64,000 nt of DNA from an uncultured Flavobacteriales bacterium (GCA_903935095.1 CAIZQH010000018.1:1-64000); one strand, 5' to 3'. Shown: positions 37,542 to 46,342, counted from the first letter of the stretch. Notes: generated from the sequence alone by a model not told the origin. A program made the numbers and translations.

Positions 37542-38456
37542 TTAGAATGAATTTAGATAACAGAGACCTGTGGTCAATTTATCCACCTTTAATTGAACAT
37601 TTGCTCCTACGATAACTGATCGATTATCTGAAAAATGTCCAATGGGAAAATGATAACAAATGGGAATTTGGGAATACCTGAAATGCTGAGATACAATTTC
37701 TTCAATTGTTAATCCTGTTGGATTATCCGTATCTTCTAAATCGGTCATTCCTCCAATAATTAAACCCTTGATTTTCGATAGAGCACCGGTTTTTTTCAGT
37801 GCGAAAAACATACGGTCTAAGTGGTAAAGTTGTTCAGAAAGATCCTCCAGAAACAAAATGGAATGGTCAAATATATAGGCGTCATCCGTGCCAAGCATGC
37901 TATATACGATACTTAAATTCCCGCCAATTAAAATGCCGTCTGCTTCTCCGAGTTTATTGGAATCACTTGCAGGACATGTAATAACGGGTCTTTCTCCACG
38001 CAAAATGTTCAACATCGTAATCAATGCATCCGACGTGTTTTTTTCAAAATTAAGCGGCATCGAACCATGTATACTTTGGATGCCTAAGCGCATTAAGCGG
38101 TGATGAAAAACGGTAATATCACTAAATCCAATCACCCATCTGGGTTCTCTCAGCATGTTGGCCCAATTTATTTCATCAACAATGCGTACACAGCCATATC
38201 CTCCCCGCGCGCACAAAATTGCCTTCACTTCAGGATGGTCTATGCCATACTGCATGTCTGATATTCGTTCTTCGTCCGTTCCTGAAAAATAACGATGCGC
38301 ACCCAGGCAATGCGCGCTTAAAAGTACGCGAAACCCATTTTCTTCTAAAAAGGTTTTCGCGAAAAAAACAGATGCGGAATCCGTTGCTTTTGCTGGAGCG
38401 GTGATGTAAATTAAATCACCTTCTTTTAATGGGGGAGGAGTGATCATCTCGTTCAT
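37542..38456 (-). CDS. LD-carboxypeptidase (peptidase S66)
   Basis: 304-aa serine peptidase of family S66, which trims the terminal D-Ala from muropeptides during peptidoglycan recycling (LdcA type), or acts on related L-D bonds. Family motifs are ITAPAKA near the start, the nucleophile Ser in GFSDITVFH, CARGGYGCVRI, the Glu in FLEDLSEQLYHLDRMF, and the His in YHFPIGHFSDN. No signal peptide, so cytoplasmic. It overlaps ispD by 4 nt (ATGA); a second ATG three codons later is also possible. Confidence 0.92.
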   Translation of the reverse strand: MNEMITPPPLKEGDLIYITAPAKATDSASVFFAKTFLEENGFRVLLSAHCLGAHRYFSGTDEERISDMQYGIDHPEVKAILCARGGYGCVRIVDEINWANMLREPRWVIGFSDITVFHHRLMRLGIQSIHGSMPLNFEKNTSDALITMLNILRGERPVITCPASDSNKLGEADGILIGGNLSIVYSMLGTDDAYIFDHSILFLEDLSEQLYHLDRMFFALKKTGALSKIKGLIIGGMTDLEDTDNPTGLTIEEIVSQHFRYSQIPICYHFPIGHFSDNRSVIVGANVQLKVDKLTTGLCYLNSF

Positions 38457-39118
38457 TTATGTGAAAGGAATGCATCTGCATAAGTTAGGTCACTCATCGT
38501 GGTGATTTTAATGTTTTCTTCGTTGCTTTCAACGAAATACGGCGCGATCCCCATCCATTCTACCACACTGGCGTCATCCGTCATCCCCTTTTGAAAAGGA
38601 GTTTGATACGCTTTTTTTAAGGTTTCGGCTTCAAAACACTGTGGCGTATGCACCAATTTGAAGTCATTACGATTGACCATTTTCGATCCATCTGAAGAAA
38701 GCATGCGCAAGGAATCTTTTACGTCGAGTACTGGAATGACACTAAGGGAATGCTTAAGCGCCTCGTGGCAACGTTGAATCGTTTCATGACTAACCAATGG
38801 ACGTACTCCGTCGTGCACCATGATGAAATCACCTTGACAATGTGCTAAGGCTAATTGAATAGAGTGAAAGCGTTCTTCTCCACCCGCAACAACGGTATGT
38901 GGTATTTGACAGAGGGACCGAAGGATTAATTCTTCCCAGTAGGGAATCCAATCAAGTGGTAGGGTGATGACGATGTGTAACGTTGGATCATACGAATGGA
39001 ATATTTCCAAACAATGAAGTAAAATTGACTTGCCTTGAATCTCAAGAAATTGTTTAGGTAAATCAGTCCCCATTCGCTTTCCAATTCCTCCCGCGGTAAT
39101 GATGACAGATCCGTTCAT
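38453..39118 (-). CDS. ispD: 2-C-methyl-D-erythritol 4-phosphate cytidylyltransferase
   Basis: Third step of the MEP isoprenoid pathway: makes CDP-ME from MEP and CTP. The 221-aa protein begins with the nucleotide-binding GGIGKRMGTDLPKQF, followed by VVAGGEERFHSIQLAL, VHDGVRPLV and VKDSLRML with the substrate-binding residues. It is the source pathway for the carotenoids encoded at 25-28 kb, though the genes are apart. A promoter box lies 7 nt from its ATG. Confidence 0.94.
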   Translation of the reverse strand: MNGSVIITAGGIGKRMGTDLPKQFLEIQGKSILLHCLEIFHSYDPTLHIVITLPLDWIPYWEELILRSLCQIPHTVVAGGEERFHSIQLALAHCQGDFIMVHDGVRPLVSHETIQRCHEALKHSLSVIPVLDVKDSLRMLSSDGSKMVNRNDFKLVHTPQCFEAETLKKAYQTPFQKGMTDDASVVEWMGIAPYFVESNEENIKITTMSDLTYADAFLSHK

Positions 39119-39125
39119 AACGATT

Positions 39126-39133
39126 CAAAAATA
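39126..39133 (-). promoter_or_regulatory. -7 promoter box (TATTTTTG) for ispD
   Basis: Exact TAnnTTTG on the minus strand with 7 nt to the ispD ATG, so the leader should be very short. Confidence 0.5.
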
Positions 39134-39148
39134 AGAAATACGAGGGAA

Positions 39149-40045
39149 TTAATGCAGAAGAATTTTTATTCTTTGTGGCAAGATGGAAATCTCGAAACGC
39201 TTTCCACTTAGATATTCCCCATCTGTTTCTGCATGAAGATACTCCTCATCTGCCAGAAGCACCAGTTCATTGCTCTCAAAATAATGCGCCTCTGGATGAA
39301 TAATGCGTTTACCCCTTTTCACTTTGATGACGTTAAGAAGGTAATCCAACATAGAAACTTTTCCTAAGATGGTCATATTGAGTTTTCCGTCATGAATGGA
39401 TGCACCTGGATGAATGTGTAGCCCATTTCCAAAAATCGCACCGTTGCATGCTGCAGCTAATAATAATTCTCCCTTATATGGAAAGGATTCCGATTCAATG
39501 CGAACATGTGGCCGCTTATAACCAACAAAAGTTTTTAAAATAGCTAATCCATAGGAAAAACCTGGTCCAAATTGTTTTCGAAATTGATTCAATGAAAGAA
39601 CAACGGCCCCACCAAATCCTATATCTGCAACATTCATGAAATACCGTGTTTCTTTTTCCGTTTGAATTTTCCCAATGTCACAAGGAATTGTTTTTCTATG
39701 AGTAAATGCCTCCATAAATGCGTGGATTTTAAAGGAGTTCAATCCAGCACTTTGAAAAAAGTCGTTTCCCGTACCAATTGGAACAATCGCAATGGCAGGT
39801 AATGCTTCATGACCTGAAGAGATAAGCCCATTCATGATTTCATTCAAGGTTCCGTCTCCGCCAATAGCAATGATTACATCGACTTTGGGTGCGTATTCTC
39901 GTGCGATTTCAATGAGCTCTTTTTCAAACCGGGACTCAATTACTTGAAAATCACCGCCCCATTTGGTCTGACATTGTGCAATAAGTTCAAAGATGATGGA
40001 ACTTTTTTTCTTGCTGCCATTCAGTAAACAAAGTGTTTTTGACAT
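39149..40045 (-). CDS. Diacylglycerol/lipid kinase family protein
   Basis: 298-aa member of the DAGK catalytic-domain family (YegS/DgkB type). The nucleotide loop GGDGTLNEIMNGL is near residue 78, VPIGTGNDFFQSAG near 107, and the C-terminal beta-domain includes NGLHIHPGASIHDGKLNMTIL. It is expected to phosphorylate a lipid such as diacylglycerol or sphingosine base at the membrane surface; substrate is not readable. Its -7 box ends 4 nt from the ATG. Confidence 0.9.
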   Translation of the reverse strand: MSKTLCLLNGSKKKSSIIFELIAQCQTKWGGDFQVIESRFEKELIEIAREYAPKVDVIIAIGGDGTLNEIMNGLISSGHEALPAIAIVPIGTGNDFFQSAGLNSFKIHAFMEAFTHRKTIPCDIGKIQTEKETRYFMNVADIGFGGAVVLSLNQFRKQFGPGFSYGLAILKTFVGYKRPHVRIESESFPYKGELLLAAACNGAIFGNGLHIHPGASIHDGKLNMTILGKVSMLDYLLNVIKVKRGKRIIHPEAHYFESNELVLLADEEYLHAETDGEYLSGKRFEISILPQRIKILLH

Positions 40046-40049
40046 CTCC

Positions 40050-40057
40050 CAAAGTTA
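40050..40057 (-). promoter_or_regulatory. -7 promoter box (TAACTTTG) for the lipid kinase
   Basis: Exact TAnnTTTG, 4 nt (GGAG) before the ATG at 40045. The GGAG could look like a ribosome site, but transcription should start at about the ATG itself. Confidence 0.5.
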
Positions 40058-40095
40058 ATGAAATAGACGACTATCTGTAATCATTACAAAACCTT

Positions 40096-40127
40096 TTGGT
40101 TCATGAAAAATCAAATCACTATCTTTG
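40096..40127 (+). promoter_or_regulatory. Promoter for the 7-TM protein, start codon at the expected +1
   Basis: TTG at 40096-40098 (part of a TTTTG), 21-nt spacer, then TATCTTTG at 40120-40127. The ATG at 40132 follows 4 nt later, so the transcript is probably leaderless. This also argues against the upstream TTG at 40096 as a start. Confidence 0.6.
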
Positions 40128-40131
40128 CCTA

Positions 40132-40860
40132 ATGATTATAGGTGCCGATTTTGAAAAAATAAGTGTGAAATTGGGAAACTTCATCGTTCTGGAGCCCAAT
40201 ACCTTCTTGACCGACACGCTCTTGGCTTTCACTTGTATTTATTTAGCTATAAAAATCTGGAAAGGGCATTCAAAAAATCCATTTGTTAATTGGTATATGG
40301 CTTTTTTCTTTATGCTCGGAGTGAGTACATTCACAGGTGGACTGGGACATGCTTTTTATCATTATTGGGGCACGCCGGGTAAGTTTTTCGGTTGGTTTAC
40401 AGCTGTATTGGCCGTTTTCTTCATTGAAAGAGCAATGATTTCTTTTGTATTTAACCCGAAGCTTCTAGCGGTGTATAAATGGTTCTCTTGGGTGAAAATG
40501 ATTGCTGTTTATGCTTTGGTGACTTGGCTTTGTCTTACTAAAAACGTAATGGATAAACCAGAGATTGGATTCTTACCAATAGCCATCAATACCATCATTG
40601 GAACTATTTTAAGCGCTGGAATCTTGGGCGTTGTTTTCTACAGAAAACACGCGGCGCCATTCCATTTGTTTGCCATTGGTGTCCTTGCCATGTTGCCAGC
40701 AGCAGTTTTCTTTTTATGGAAAATAAACATACATCCTTGGATGGATAAAAACGATGTGGCGCACATTTTAGCGTCGATTGGAAACGTATTTTTTTACATA
40801 GGGATTGTCAAAGTGACGCCTGAGTTGACCCAGAAGTTTAATACTCAACGCGCAGCGTAG
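40132..40860 (+). CDS. Seven-helix membrane protein, unknown
   Basis: 242-aa protein with about seven membrane helices (roughly 27-43, 54-74, 85-105, 117-137, 145-168, 175-195, 213-230). Conserved-looking polar residues inside helices are GLGHAFYHYWG after helix two and DKNDVAHILASIGN before the last helix. The arrangement, with a His near each end and Asp before the final helix, is reminiscent of the CREST/ceramidase-like membrane hydrolases or of DUF6962-type proteins, but I cannot confirm either. Its 3' end overlaps a convergent gene by 23 nt. Confidence 0.7.
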   Translation: MIIGADFEKISVKLGNFIVLEPNTFLTDTLLAFTCIYLAIKIWKGHSKNPFVNWYMAFFFMLGVSTFTGGLGHAFYHYWGTPGKFFGWFTAVLAVFFIERAMISFVFNPKLLAVYKWFSWVKMIAVYALVTWLCLTKNVMDKPEIGFLPIAINTIIGTILSAGILGVVFYRKHAAPFHLFAIGVLAMLPAAVFFLWKINIHPWMDKNDVAHILASIGNVFFYIGIVKVTPELTQKFNTQRAA

Positions 40861-41662
40861 AATACTTTGTAATGGTTTTCCCGGCATCCGTTTTCCCGGT
40901 TAAATAGTAGATGTAGTTTCCTTTTGGACAACGATCACCATTCATGTTTTTTCCATCCCACGCCTCCTGAGTTTGTGAGCTCTTGAAAACTAGCTGATTT
41001 GTTTGATCAAGAATCACCAAACTGTAATCTACGAATGTATAGGCGCCTAAATCGATGCTGAATTGGTCGTTATTTCCATCTCCATTTGGAGTAAAAACAT
41101 TAGGTAAAAGGATCGTCGCTTCTTCAACATTAGAAACGGGCATTATTTGCTGCTCAATTGGATTGTTCTGAGCGGAAGTTTGCAAATTTGTAGTGTTGGA
41201 CTGAACAGCATAAGATTGGGGAAGGGTCAGTGTGGGCACAACCGTTGTTTCGTTATTGCTCCATGCAATACCTGGCCCAAATGTTATAGTCTCTTCATGG
41301 AGATATTGCGTTTGGTTAGGCTGGATGTTTACTTGGGAACCTGTGTTCAATTTATTGTTTGAACCTGTGTGGGATTCTGTTTTCGTTGCCCCTGCTTTTT
41401 CGGGCGATACTTCCGTAAGGTTTAGTGGTTTTTTTGTTGGAGTTGACGCTGGTTGATTCATAAACCAAATACTTCCAACCACTGCTGCGGCACTTAATCC
41501 TCCAATGATGGATTTCGTTAAGATGGATAAGCCACTGCTGACGGCCGTTGTTCCTGTGATAAGAGAAGAAGAAACGGAAGTCCATATTTCTGGACGCACA
41601 GGCAACTCATGATGCGCCAGCTTCTCTTGAAATAATTCTTTTATGAAATCTTTTTCTTCCAT
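40838..41662 (-). CDS. Membrane protein with CHU_C domain, partner of the ECF sigma factor
   Basis: 274-aa protein with no signal peptide. The first 40 residues look like the cytoplasmic part of an anti-sigma factor (FQEKLAHHELPVRPEIWTSV), then one membrane helix at about 44-66, a Ser/Thr/Asn/Gln-rich linker (70-185), and a C-terminal CHU_C-like domain (NVFTPNGDGNNDQFSI, then AWDGKNMNGDRCPKGNYIYYL). The gene starts 2 nt after the sigma factor stop. I infer an anti-sigma-like sensor; the CHU_C domain is normally a T9SS type B sorting signal on secreted cargo, so its place here is unusual. Confidence 0.75.
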   Translation of the reverse strand: MEEKDFIKELFQEKLAHHELPVRPEIWTSVSSSLITGTTAVSSGLSILTKSIIGGLSAAAVVGSIWFMNQPASTPTKKPLNLTEVSPEKAGATKTESHTGSNNKLNTGSQVNIQPNQTQYLHEETITFGPGIAWSNNETTVVPTLTLPQSYAVQSNTTNLQTSAQNNPIEQQIMPVSNVEEATILLPNVFTPNGDGNNDQFSIDLGAYTFVDYSLVILDQTNQLVFKSSQTQEAWDGKNMNGDRCPKGNYIYYLTGKTDAGKTITKYSTLRVEY

Positions 41663-41664
41663 TT

Positions 41665-42189
41665 TTATCTTTTTTCTATGCGGTCTTTTAAGTATGCCCT
41701 TGCTCTTAAATATTGTGATTTGGATGTGCTTTCTGTAACACCTAATTCTTTGGAGATTTCTTTATGAGAATAACCTTCAATGGCAAACATATTGAACACA
41801 ACGCGGTATCCATCGGGCATCGATTGAATGAGCTTCATCAAATCATCTGCCATCAATTTTTCGGCAATGAACTCATGTTGTTCAATTCGATAGGAGACCT
41901 CCTCTACTTGAATTTCTTTGAGAAATTTTTGATCTTTTCTCAATTGATCTAAGCAGGTATTCACCACAATGCGTCGAATCCAACCCTCAAAAACCCCTTC
42001 GAATTTATATTCAGGAAGTTTTGAGTAGATTTTTACCAATGCATCTTGGAGCACATCTTCCGCACGCATTTTGTCTTTTACATAACGCATGCAAACGGAG
42101 AACATTTTTGGGGCAAACATGTCAAACAACGCTTTTTGAGCCCTTGGGTTCCCATCAATACACTGTTTTATTAATGTAACTTCCTCCAT
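41665..42189 (-). CDS. ECF-family RNA polymerase sigma factor
   Basis: 174-aa sigma factor. Region 2 is recognised by RAQKALFDMFAPKMFSVCMRYVKDKMRAEDVLQDALVKIY and GWIRRIVVNTCLDQLRK; region 4 by MPDGYRVVFNMFAIEGYSHKEISKELGVTESTSKSQYLRAR. The ATG at 42189 is preferred to a TTG 16 codons upstream. It is followed directly by the membrane partner gene, the usual layout of an ECF sigma factor and its regulator. Target genes are unknown. Confidence 0.93.
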   Translation of the reverse strand: MEEVTLIKQCIDGNPRAQKALFDMFAPKMFSVCMRYVKDKMRAEDVLQDALVKIYSKLPEYKFEGVFEGWIRRIVVNTCLDQLRKDQKFLKEIQVEEVSYRIEQHEFIAEKLMADDLMKLIQSMPDGYRVVFNMFAIEGYSHKEISKELGVTESTSKSQYLRARAYLKDRIEKR

Positions 42190-42286
42190 GCTCAGGTTCT
42201 TTGACTGCTTTTGTTCTGAAATAGTTGCACAGTGCAATTAAATTCCTACGAATTAACGTATTTTCGTTTGCTTAAACAAATGGAAT

Positions 42287-43504
42287 ATGACCTATAAGAT
42301 TCTTTTTCTCCTACTTTTAATAAGTAATGTTTCTTTTTCTAGATCGAATTTGAAAGATGGGCTATGGAGAGGACAACTAGCCATGAACGACCGATTGATG
42401 ATCCCTTTTCAACTGAAGGTGACCAATCATGGCAAATACATTTTTGTCCTGAATGGCGAGGAAGAAATGAAGATGGCTGTACGACAAAAAAAGGACTCCG
42501 TCTTTTTACAATTCCCTTTTCAAGATGCGATCGTTGTTTTCCGTGTAGACCAAAATGAAATCACGGCAAGAGGATATTGGTTAAACCGCAATAAAAAAAT
42601 CCAGGTGAAAATCCCATTAACACTTTCATGGGGAATTGAAAAACGATTCGATGTGGTGGAAACAAAACCAATGGATGAAGTTTTTAATGGCATTTGGAGC
42701 GTAACCTTTCAACCAGGCACGAAAGACGCAGAACAAGCAGTCGGAATTTTCAAATGTGGGGAAGCTTCACGAATGACAGGAACCTTTTTAACGGAAACGG
42801 GGGATTACCGGTATTTGGATGGAAATCGCTCGGGACTAAATTTTGCTTTGTCTACCTTCAACGGTTCATGGGCAATGCTATTTGAAGCGACATTAGATGA
42901 AGATACGTTAAAAGGAAAATTTTACAGTGGTTTTTCTTTTGCCACAGATTGGATAGCGGTTCGTAATCCCGACGCAAAACTTCGAAATGAGGCTTCATTA
43001 ACATATGTGGTAAATGACCAAAATGTCAACACCACAGACATGGTCCAACTGAACGGAAATGGCTTTTCGTTTAAGTCAGCAGAAGAAAAAGTCATCGTAT
43101 TGCAAATTATGGGGACGTGGTGTCCCAATTGTTTGGATGAGGTTGCATTCATGAATCAATTACACAAAAAATATGCACAATTTGGATTGGAAATTATCGC
43201 CTTGGCTTATGAAGTGGGAACAGATGAAAAACAAACGCGTAAAAAATTAAAAGCGTTCAAGAAAAAAATCGGAATGGAATACGATATGGTTTTGGCCGGA
43301 AAGTCTTCAAAAGAAGTTGCCTCCGCCCAATTTCCTATGTTAAATGGAATCATGAGTTTTCCAACGACGGTCATTATTGGTAAAGGGGGAAAAGTGCTGC
43401 ATGTGCACACGGGATATTGTGGTCCAGCAACAGGAATCGCCCATAAAGAACTCACGGATAAAATTCAATTTGAAATTGAAATGGCATTGGACTTATTAAA
43501 ATAA
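42287..43504 (+). CDS. TlpA-like protein with C-terminal thioredoxin domain
   Basis: 405-aa exported protein: signal peptide of about 19 residues, a two-part beta-rich region (20-240) in which GLWRGQLAMN and NGIWSVTF look like internal repeats of a lipocalin-like or DUF4369-like unit, then a thioredoxin fold (about 255-405) with the active site WCPNC at 278-282 and cis-Pro in MSFPTTVIIG. It probably acts as a periplasmic thiol-disulfide oxidoreductase. It is single, ending at a strong terminator. Confidence 0.85.
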   Translation: MTYKILFLLLLISNVSFSRSNLKDGLWRGQLAMNDRLMIPFQLKVTNHGKYIFVLNGEEEMKMAVRQKKDSVFLQFPFQDAIVVFRVDQNEITARGYWLNRNKKIQVKIPLTLSWGIEKRFDVVETKPMDEVFNGIWSVTFQPGTKDAEQAVGIFKCGEASRMTGTFLTETGDYRYLDGNRSGLNFALSTFNGSWAMLFEATLDEDTLKGKFYSGFSFATDWIAVRNPDAKLRNEASLTYVVNDQNVNTTDMVQLNGNGFSFKSAEEKVIVLQIMGTWCPNCLDEVAFMNQLHKKYAQFGLEIIALAYEVGTDEKQTRKKLKAFKKKIGMEYDMVLAGKSSKEVASAQFPMLNGIMSFPTTVIIGKGGKVLHVHTGYCGPATGIAHKELTDKIQFEIEMALDLLK

Positions 43505-43517
43505 ATCCACACAGAAA

Positions 43518-43550
43518 TAAAAAAGGGCTGTTTCCACAGCCCTTTTTATT
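43518..43550. terminator. Bidirectional terminator
   Basis: AAAAAGGGCTGT / ACAGCCCTTTTT hairpin with a TTCC loop region, between the TlpA-like gene and convergent mreB. Confidence 0.9.
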
Positions 43551-43567
43551 ATGTCATATTGTTCTTA

Positions 43568-44593
43568 TTAATCTCTAATCAAGAACTGGTATTTATCGAT
43601 GTTTTTCAAGGCAATGCTTGTGCCTCTGGCCACTGCGCGCAACGGGTCTTCCGCAATATGCACCGGTAATTTGGTTTTTGCCGAAATACGTTTGTCTAAA
43701 CCTCTTAACATGGAACCACCACCAGCTAAATAAATACCTGTTTTGTAAATATCAGCAGAAAGTTCAGGTGGAGTTAATTCCAAAGCACTTAATATGGCTT
43801 CTTCAATTTTTGAAATGGTTTTGTCTAATGCGTGAGCAATTTCTACATATGAAACCATGATTTCTTTTGGAATCCCGGTCATCAAATCTCGTCCTCTTAC
43901 AGCAAAGTCAGGCGGCGGATTATCTAGTTCTGGCAATGCTGCCCCTACTTCAATTTTAATTTGTTCTGCTGTTCGCTCTCCAACTAGAATGTTGTGTTGA
44001 CGACGCATGTACTCTTCTATGTCACTAGTAAAATCATCGCCGGCGATACGAATGGATTTATCACAAACAATTCCACCTAATGCAATGACCGCAATCTCGG
44101 AAGTCCCACCACCGATATCGATGATCATATTTCCCATAGGCTCTTCCACGTCGATTCCGATTCCAATAGCAGCAGCCATTGGTTCATGAATCAAATAAAC
44201 TTCTTTTGCTCCAGCGTGCTCTGCGGAATCACGTACTGCTCGTTTTTCAACCTCTGTAATTCCTGATGGAATACAGATGACCATGCGAAGTGTTGGGTTG
44301 AAAAGGCTTTTCCCAGGATTGATCATTTTGATCATTCCACGAATCATTTGTTCCGCGCTTTGGAAATCAGCGATTACTCCATCTTTCAATGGTCTTACTG
44401 TTTCAATCAACTTATGAGTCTTTCCGTGCATTTGTTGCGCCTTTCGTCCAATGGCAACTACTTTGCCTGTTTGAATGTCTTTAGCTACAATGGACGGCTC
44501 GTCAACCACCACTTTGTCATTCCAGATGATAAGTGTGTTTGCTGTCCCTAAGTCAATCGCAATTTCTTGCGTTAAAAAACTAAAAAATGCCAT
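43568..44593 (-). CDS. mreB: Rod shape-determining protein MreB
   Basis: 341-aa bacterial actin that guides lateral wall synthesis. Phosphate 1 motif is IDLGTANTLI at 14-23; phosphate 2 is MIIDIGGGTSEIAVIALGG; the adenosine motif is IYLAGGGSMLRGLD. The gene follows purH, as in many Bacteroidota, but there is no mreC or mreD after it: a terminator and a convergent gene come next. That makes it a solitary mreB at this site. Confidence 0.96.
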   Translation of the reverse strand: MAFFSFLTQEIAIDLGTANTLIIWNDKVVVDEPSIVAKDIQTGKVVAIGRKAQQMHGKTHKLIETVRPLKDGVIADFQSAEQMIRGMIKMINPGKSLFNPTLRMVICIPSGITEVEKRAVRDSAEHAGAKEVYLIHEPMAAAIGIGIDVEEPMGNMIIDIGGGTSEIAVIALGGIVCDKSIRIAGDDFTSDIEEYMRRQHNILVGERTAEQIKIEVGAALPELDNPPPDFAVRGRDLMTGIPKEIMVSYVEIAHALDKTISKIEEAILSALELTPPELSADIYKTGIYLAGGGSMLRGLDKRISAKTKLPVHIAEDPLRAVARGTSIALKNIDKYQFLIRD

Positions 44594-44671
44594 GTTGAGT
44601 CCAACTAGTGATTAAGTTGTTCCTTTTTCGAGATATTCGAAGAAAAGGTTACAATTTAATGTAAATATATG

Positions 44672-44679
44672 CAAAGTTA
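44672..44679 (-). promoter_or_regulatory. -7 promoter box (TAACTTTG) for mreB
   Basis: Exact TAnnTTTG on the minus strand, overlapping the purH stop codon and 78 nt before mreB. It would give mreB a promoter of its own. Confidence 0.4.
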
Positions 44680-46206
44680 ATGTTTAAAGTGGCGCACTCC
44701 CGTAAATACCATGCGCATTCCGTGTTTATTGCAATATTCGATCGAAAGTTCATCCTTCACTGAGCCTCCCGGTTGAATGACCGCATCGATTCCTTCTAGA
44801 TGCGCAATTTCTACACAATCAGGGAAGGGAAAAAAGGCATCACTCGCCATCGCAGCTCCAGTTAAATCAAAGCCGAATGTTTTCGCTTTGTGAATGGCTT
44901 GATTCAATGCATCAACGCGGGATGTTTGACCTGTTCCGCTCGCGAGTAGCTGCCCGTTTTTAGCCAATATGATGGTATTCGACTTCGTATGTTTCACCAG
45001 TTTATTAGCAAACAACAAATCTGCTATTTCTTGTTCTGATGGAGCGAGAAGTGTTTTTACTTCCAAATCTGCTTTTGTCTCCGATTTCGCGTCTTTGTCT
45101 TGAACAAGGACACCATTCAAAATGGAACGCACTTGTTGTTGAGGCAATGCCGTTTCTTTTTGAACAAGAATGATGCGATTCTTTTTGCTTTTTAATACCT
45201 CTAATGCATCTTCATCATAGGCTGGTGCAATTAATACTTCACAGAAAAGCTCATTAATCAAACTCGCTGTAGCTAAGTCAATGCGTTGATTGGAAATTAA
45301 TATTCCACCAAAAGCACTCACTGGATCAGCGGCTAAGGCTACTTCGTATGCTTCTTTTAAGGTTGGGCGTGTTGCCAAGCCACAGGCATTATTGTGTTTC
45401 AAGATGCCAAAAGTTGGACCGTCATGTTGAAATTCTTGCAACAGACAAACAGCAGCATCAACATCTAAAAGGTTATTATAGGACAACTCCTTCCCGTGAA
45501 GTTTGTCAAACAAAGCAGCTAAATTCCCGAAAAATTGTCCTTTTTGATGAGGGTTTTCACCATAACGCAAAGATTCACTTTGCTCTATGCTTAATTTTAA
45601 ATAAGGGCTATTGTTTTGAACGAAATAGTGATGAATCATCGTATCGTAATGCGATGAAACATGAAAGGCTTCACCCGCAAATTGTTTTCGTTGTGACAAG
45701 TTTGTCGCTCCGTTTTGCGCACGCAGCATTTCTAAAAAGGAAACATACTGTTTGACAGAAGAGATAATGACTACATCTTGGAAGTTTTTAGCCGCAGCGC
45801 GAATTAACGAAATTCCACCGATATCAATTTTTTCAATGATGTCTTCGTCACTAGCTCCAGACGAAACTGTTTCCTCAAATGGATATAAGTCAACAATCAC
45901 TAGGTCTATGGATGGGATCCCGTGTTTCAACAGCGCATCTTGATCCTCTTGCAAGGCACGACGATTTAAAATGCCACCAAAAACGGTAGGGTGCAAGGTT
46001 TTTACTCTTCCACCAAGAATTTCAGGGAACCCAGTTAAGTCTTCGACAGCAATAACAGGGATTCCTAATTTCTGAATAAAGGCTAATGTTCCTCCTGTAG
46101 AGTAAATGGTCACGGCGTGTTTGTGCAATTCACGCACAATCTCGTCTAATCCGTCTTTATAATAGACTGAAATTAAGGCGCTTTCTATGTTTTTTAAGTC
46201 TGTCAT
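44677..46206 (-). CDS. purH: Bifunctional AICAR formyltransferase / IMP cyclohydrolase
   Basis: Last two steps of IMP synthesis. The 509-aa protein (ATG at 46206) has the N-terminal MGS-like IMP cyclohydrolase (about 1-150: YSTGGTLAFIQKLGIPV, GGRVKTLHPTVFGGIL) and the C-terminal transformylase (LRYGENPHQKGQFF, FGILKHNNACGLAT with Lys-His, and the late SDAFFPFPDCVE). The ATG seven codons upstream (46227) overlaps the promoter box at 46225-46232, so the later one is chosen. mreB follows 83 nt downstream. Confidence 0.96.
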   Translation of the reverse strand: MTDLKNIESALISVYYKDGLDEIVRELHKHAVTIYSTGGTLAFIQKLGIPVIAVEDLTGFPEILGGRVKTLHPTVFGGILNRRALQEDQDALLKHGIPSIDLVIVDLYPFEETVSSGASDEDIIEKIDIGGISLIRAAAKNFQDVVIISSVKQYVSFLEMLRAQNGATNLSQRKQFAGEAFHVSSHYDTMIHHYFVQNNSPYLKLSIEQSESLRYGENPHQKGQFFGNLAALFDKLHGKELSYNNLLDVDAAVCLLQEFQHDGPTFGILKHNNACGLATRPTLKEAYEVALAADPVSAFGGILISNQRIDLATASLINELFCEVLIAPAYDEDALEVLKSKKNRIILVQKETALPQQQVRSILNGVLVQDKDAKSETKADLEVKTLLAPSEQEIADLLFANKLVKHTKSNTIILAKNGQLLASGTGQTSRVDALNQAIHKAKTFGFDLTGAAMASDAFFPFPDCVEIAHLEGIDAVIQPGGSVKDELSIEYCNKHGMRMVFTGVRHFKH

Positions 46207-46224
46207 GAGGTGTAAAAGAAAGCG

Positions 46225-46232
46225 CAAAATTA
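46225..46232 (-). promoter_or_regulatory. -7 promoter box (TAATTTTG) for purH
   Basis: Exact TAnnTTTG on the minus strand, 18 nt before the purH ATG. Confidence 0.45.
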
Positions 46233-46302
46233 GTATATTTTTTTCGATTTAATCGTTAAATCGAACGATCATTTCAAAAAGCAGAAGAAATATATGGCCA
46301 TA

Positions 46303-46330
46303 AAAAAACCTCGTCTGGAACGAGGTTTAG
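46303..46330 (-). terminator. Terminator of the nrdBA operon
   Basis: On the minus strand AAACCTCGT-TCCAG-ACGAGGTTT followed by further T. It lies beyond the tandem repeat, about 135 nt past the nrdA stop. Confidence 0.85.
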
Positions 46331-46342
46331 TATATTTTTTTT

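Noticed and set aside
45348-45755. 135-codon open frame antisense to purH
   Set aside because: It lies fully inside a strong enzyme gene on the other strand, has no family features and has a basic, Cys/His-rich composition typical of antisense frames.
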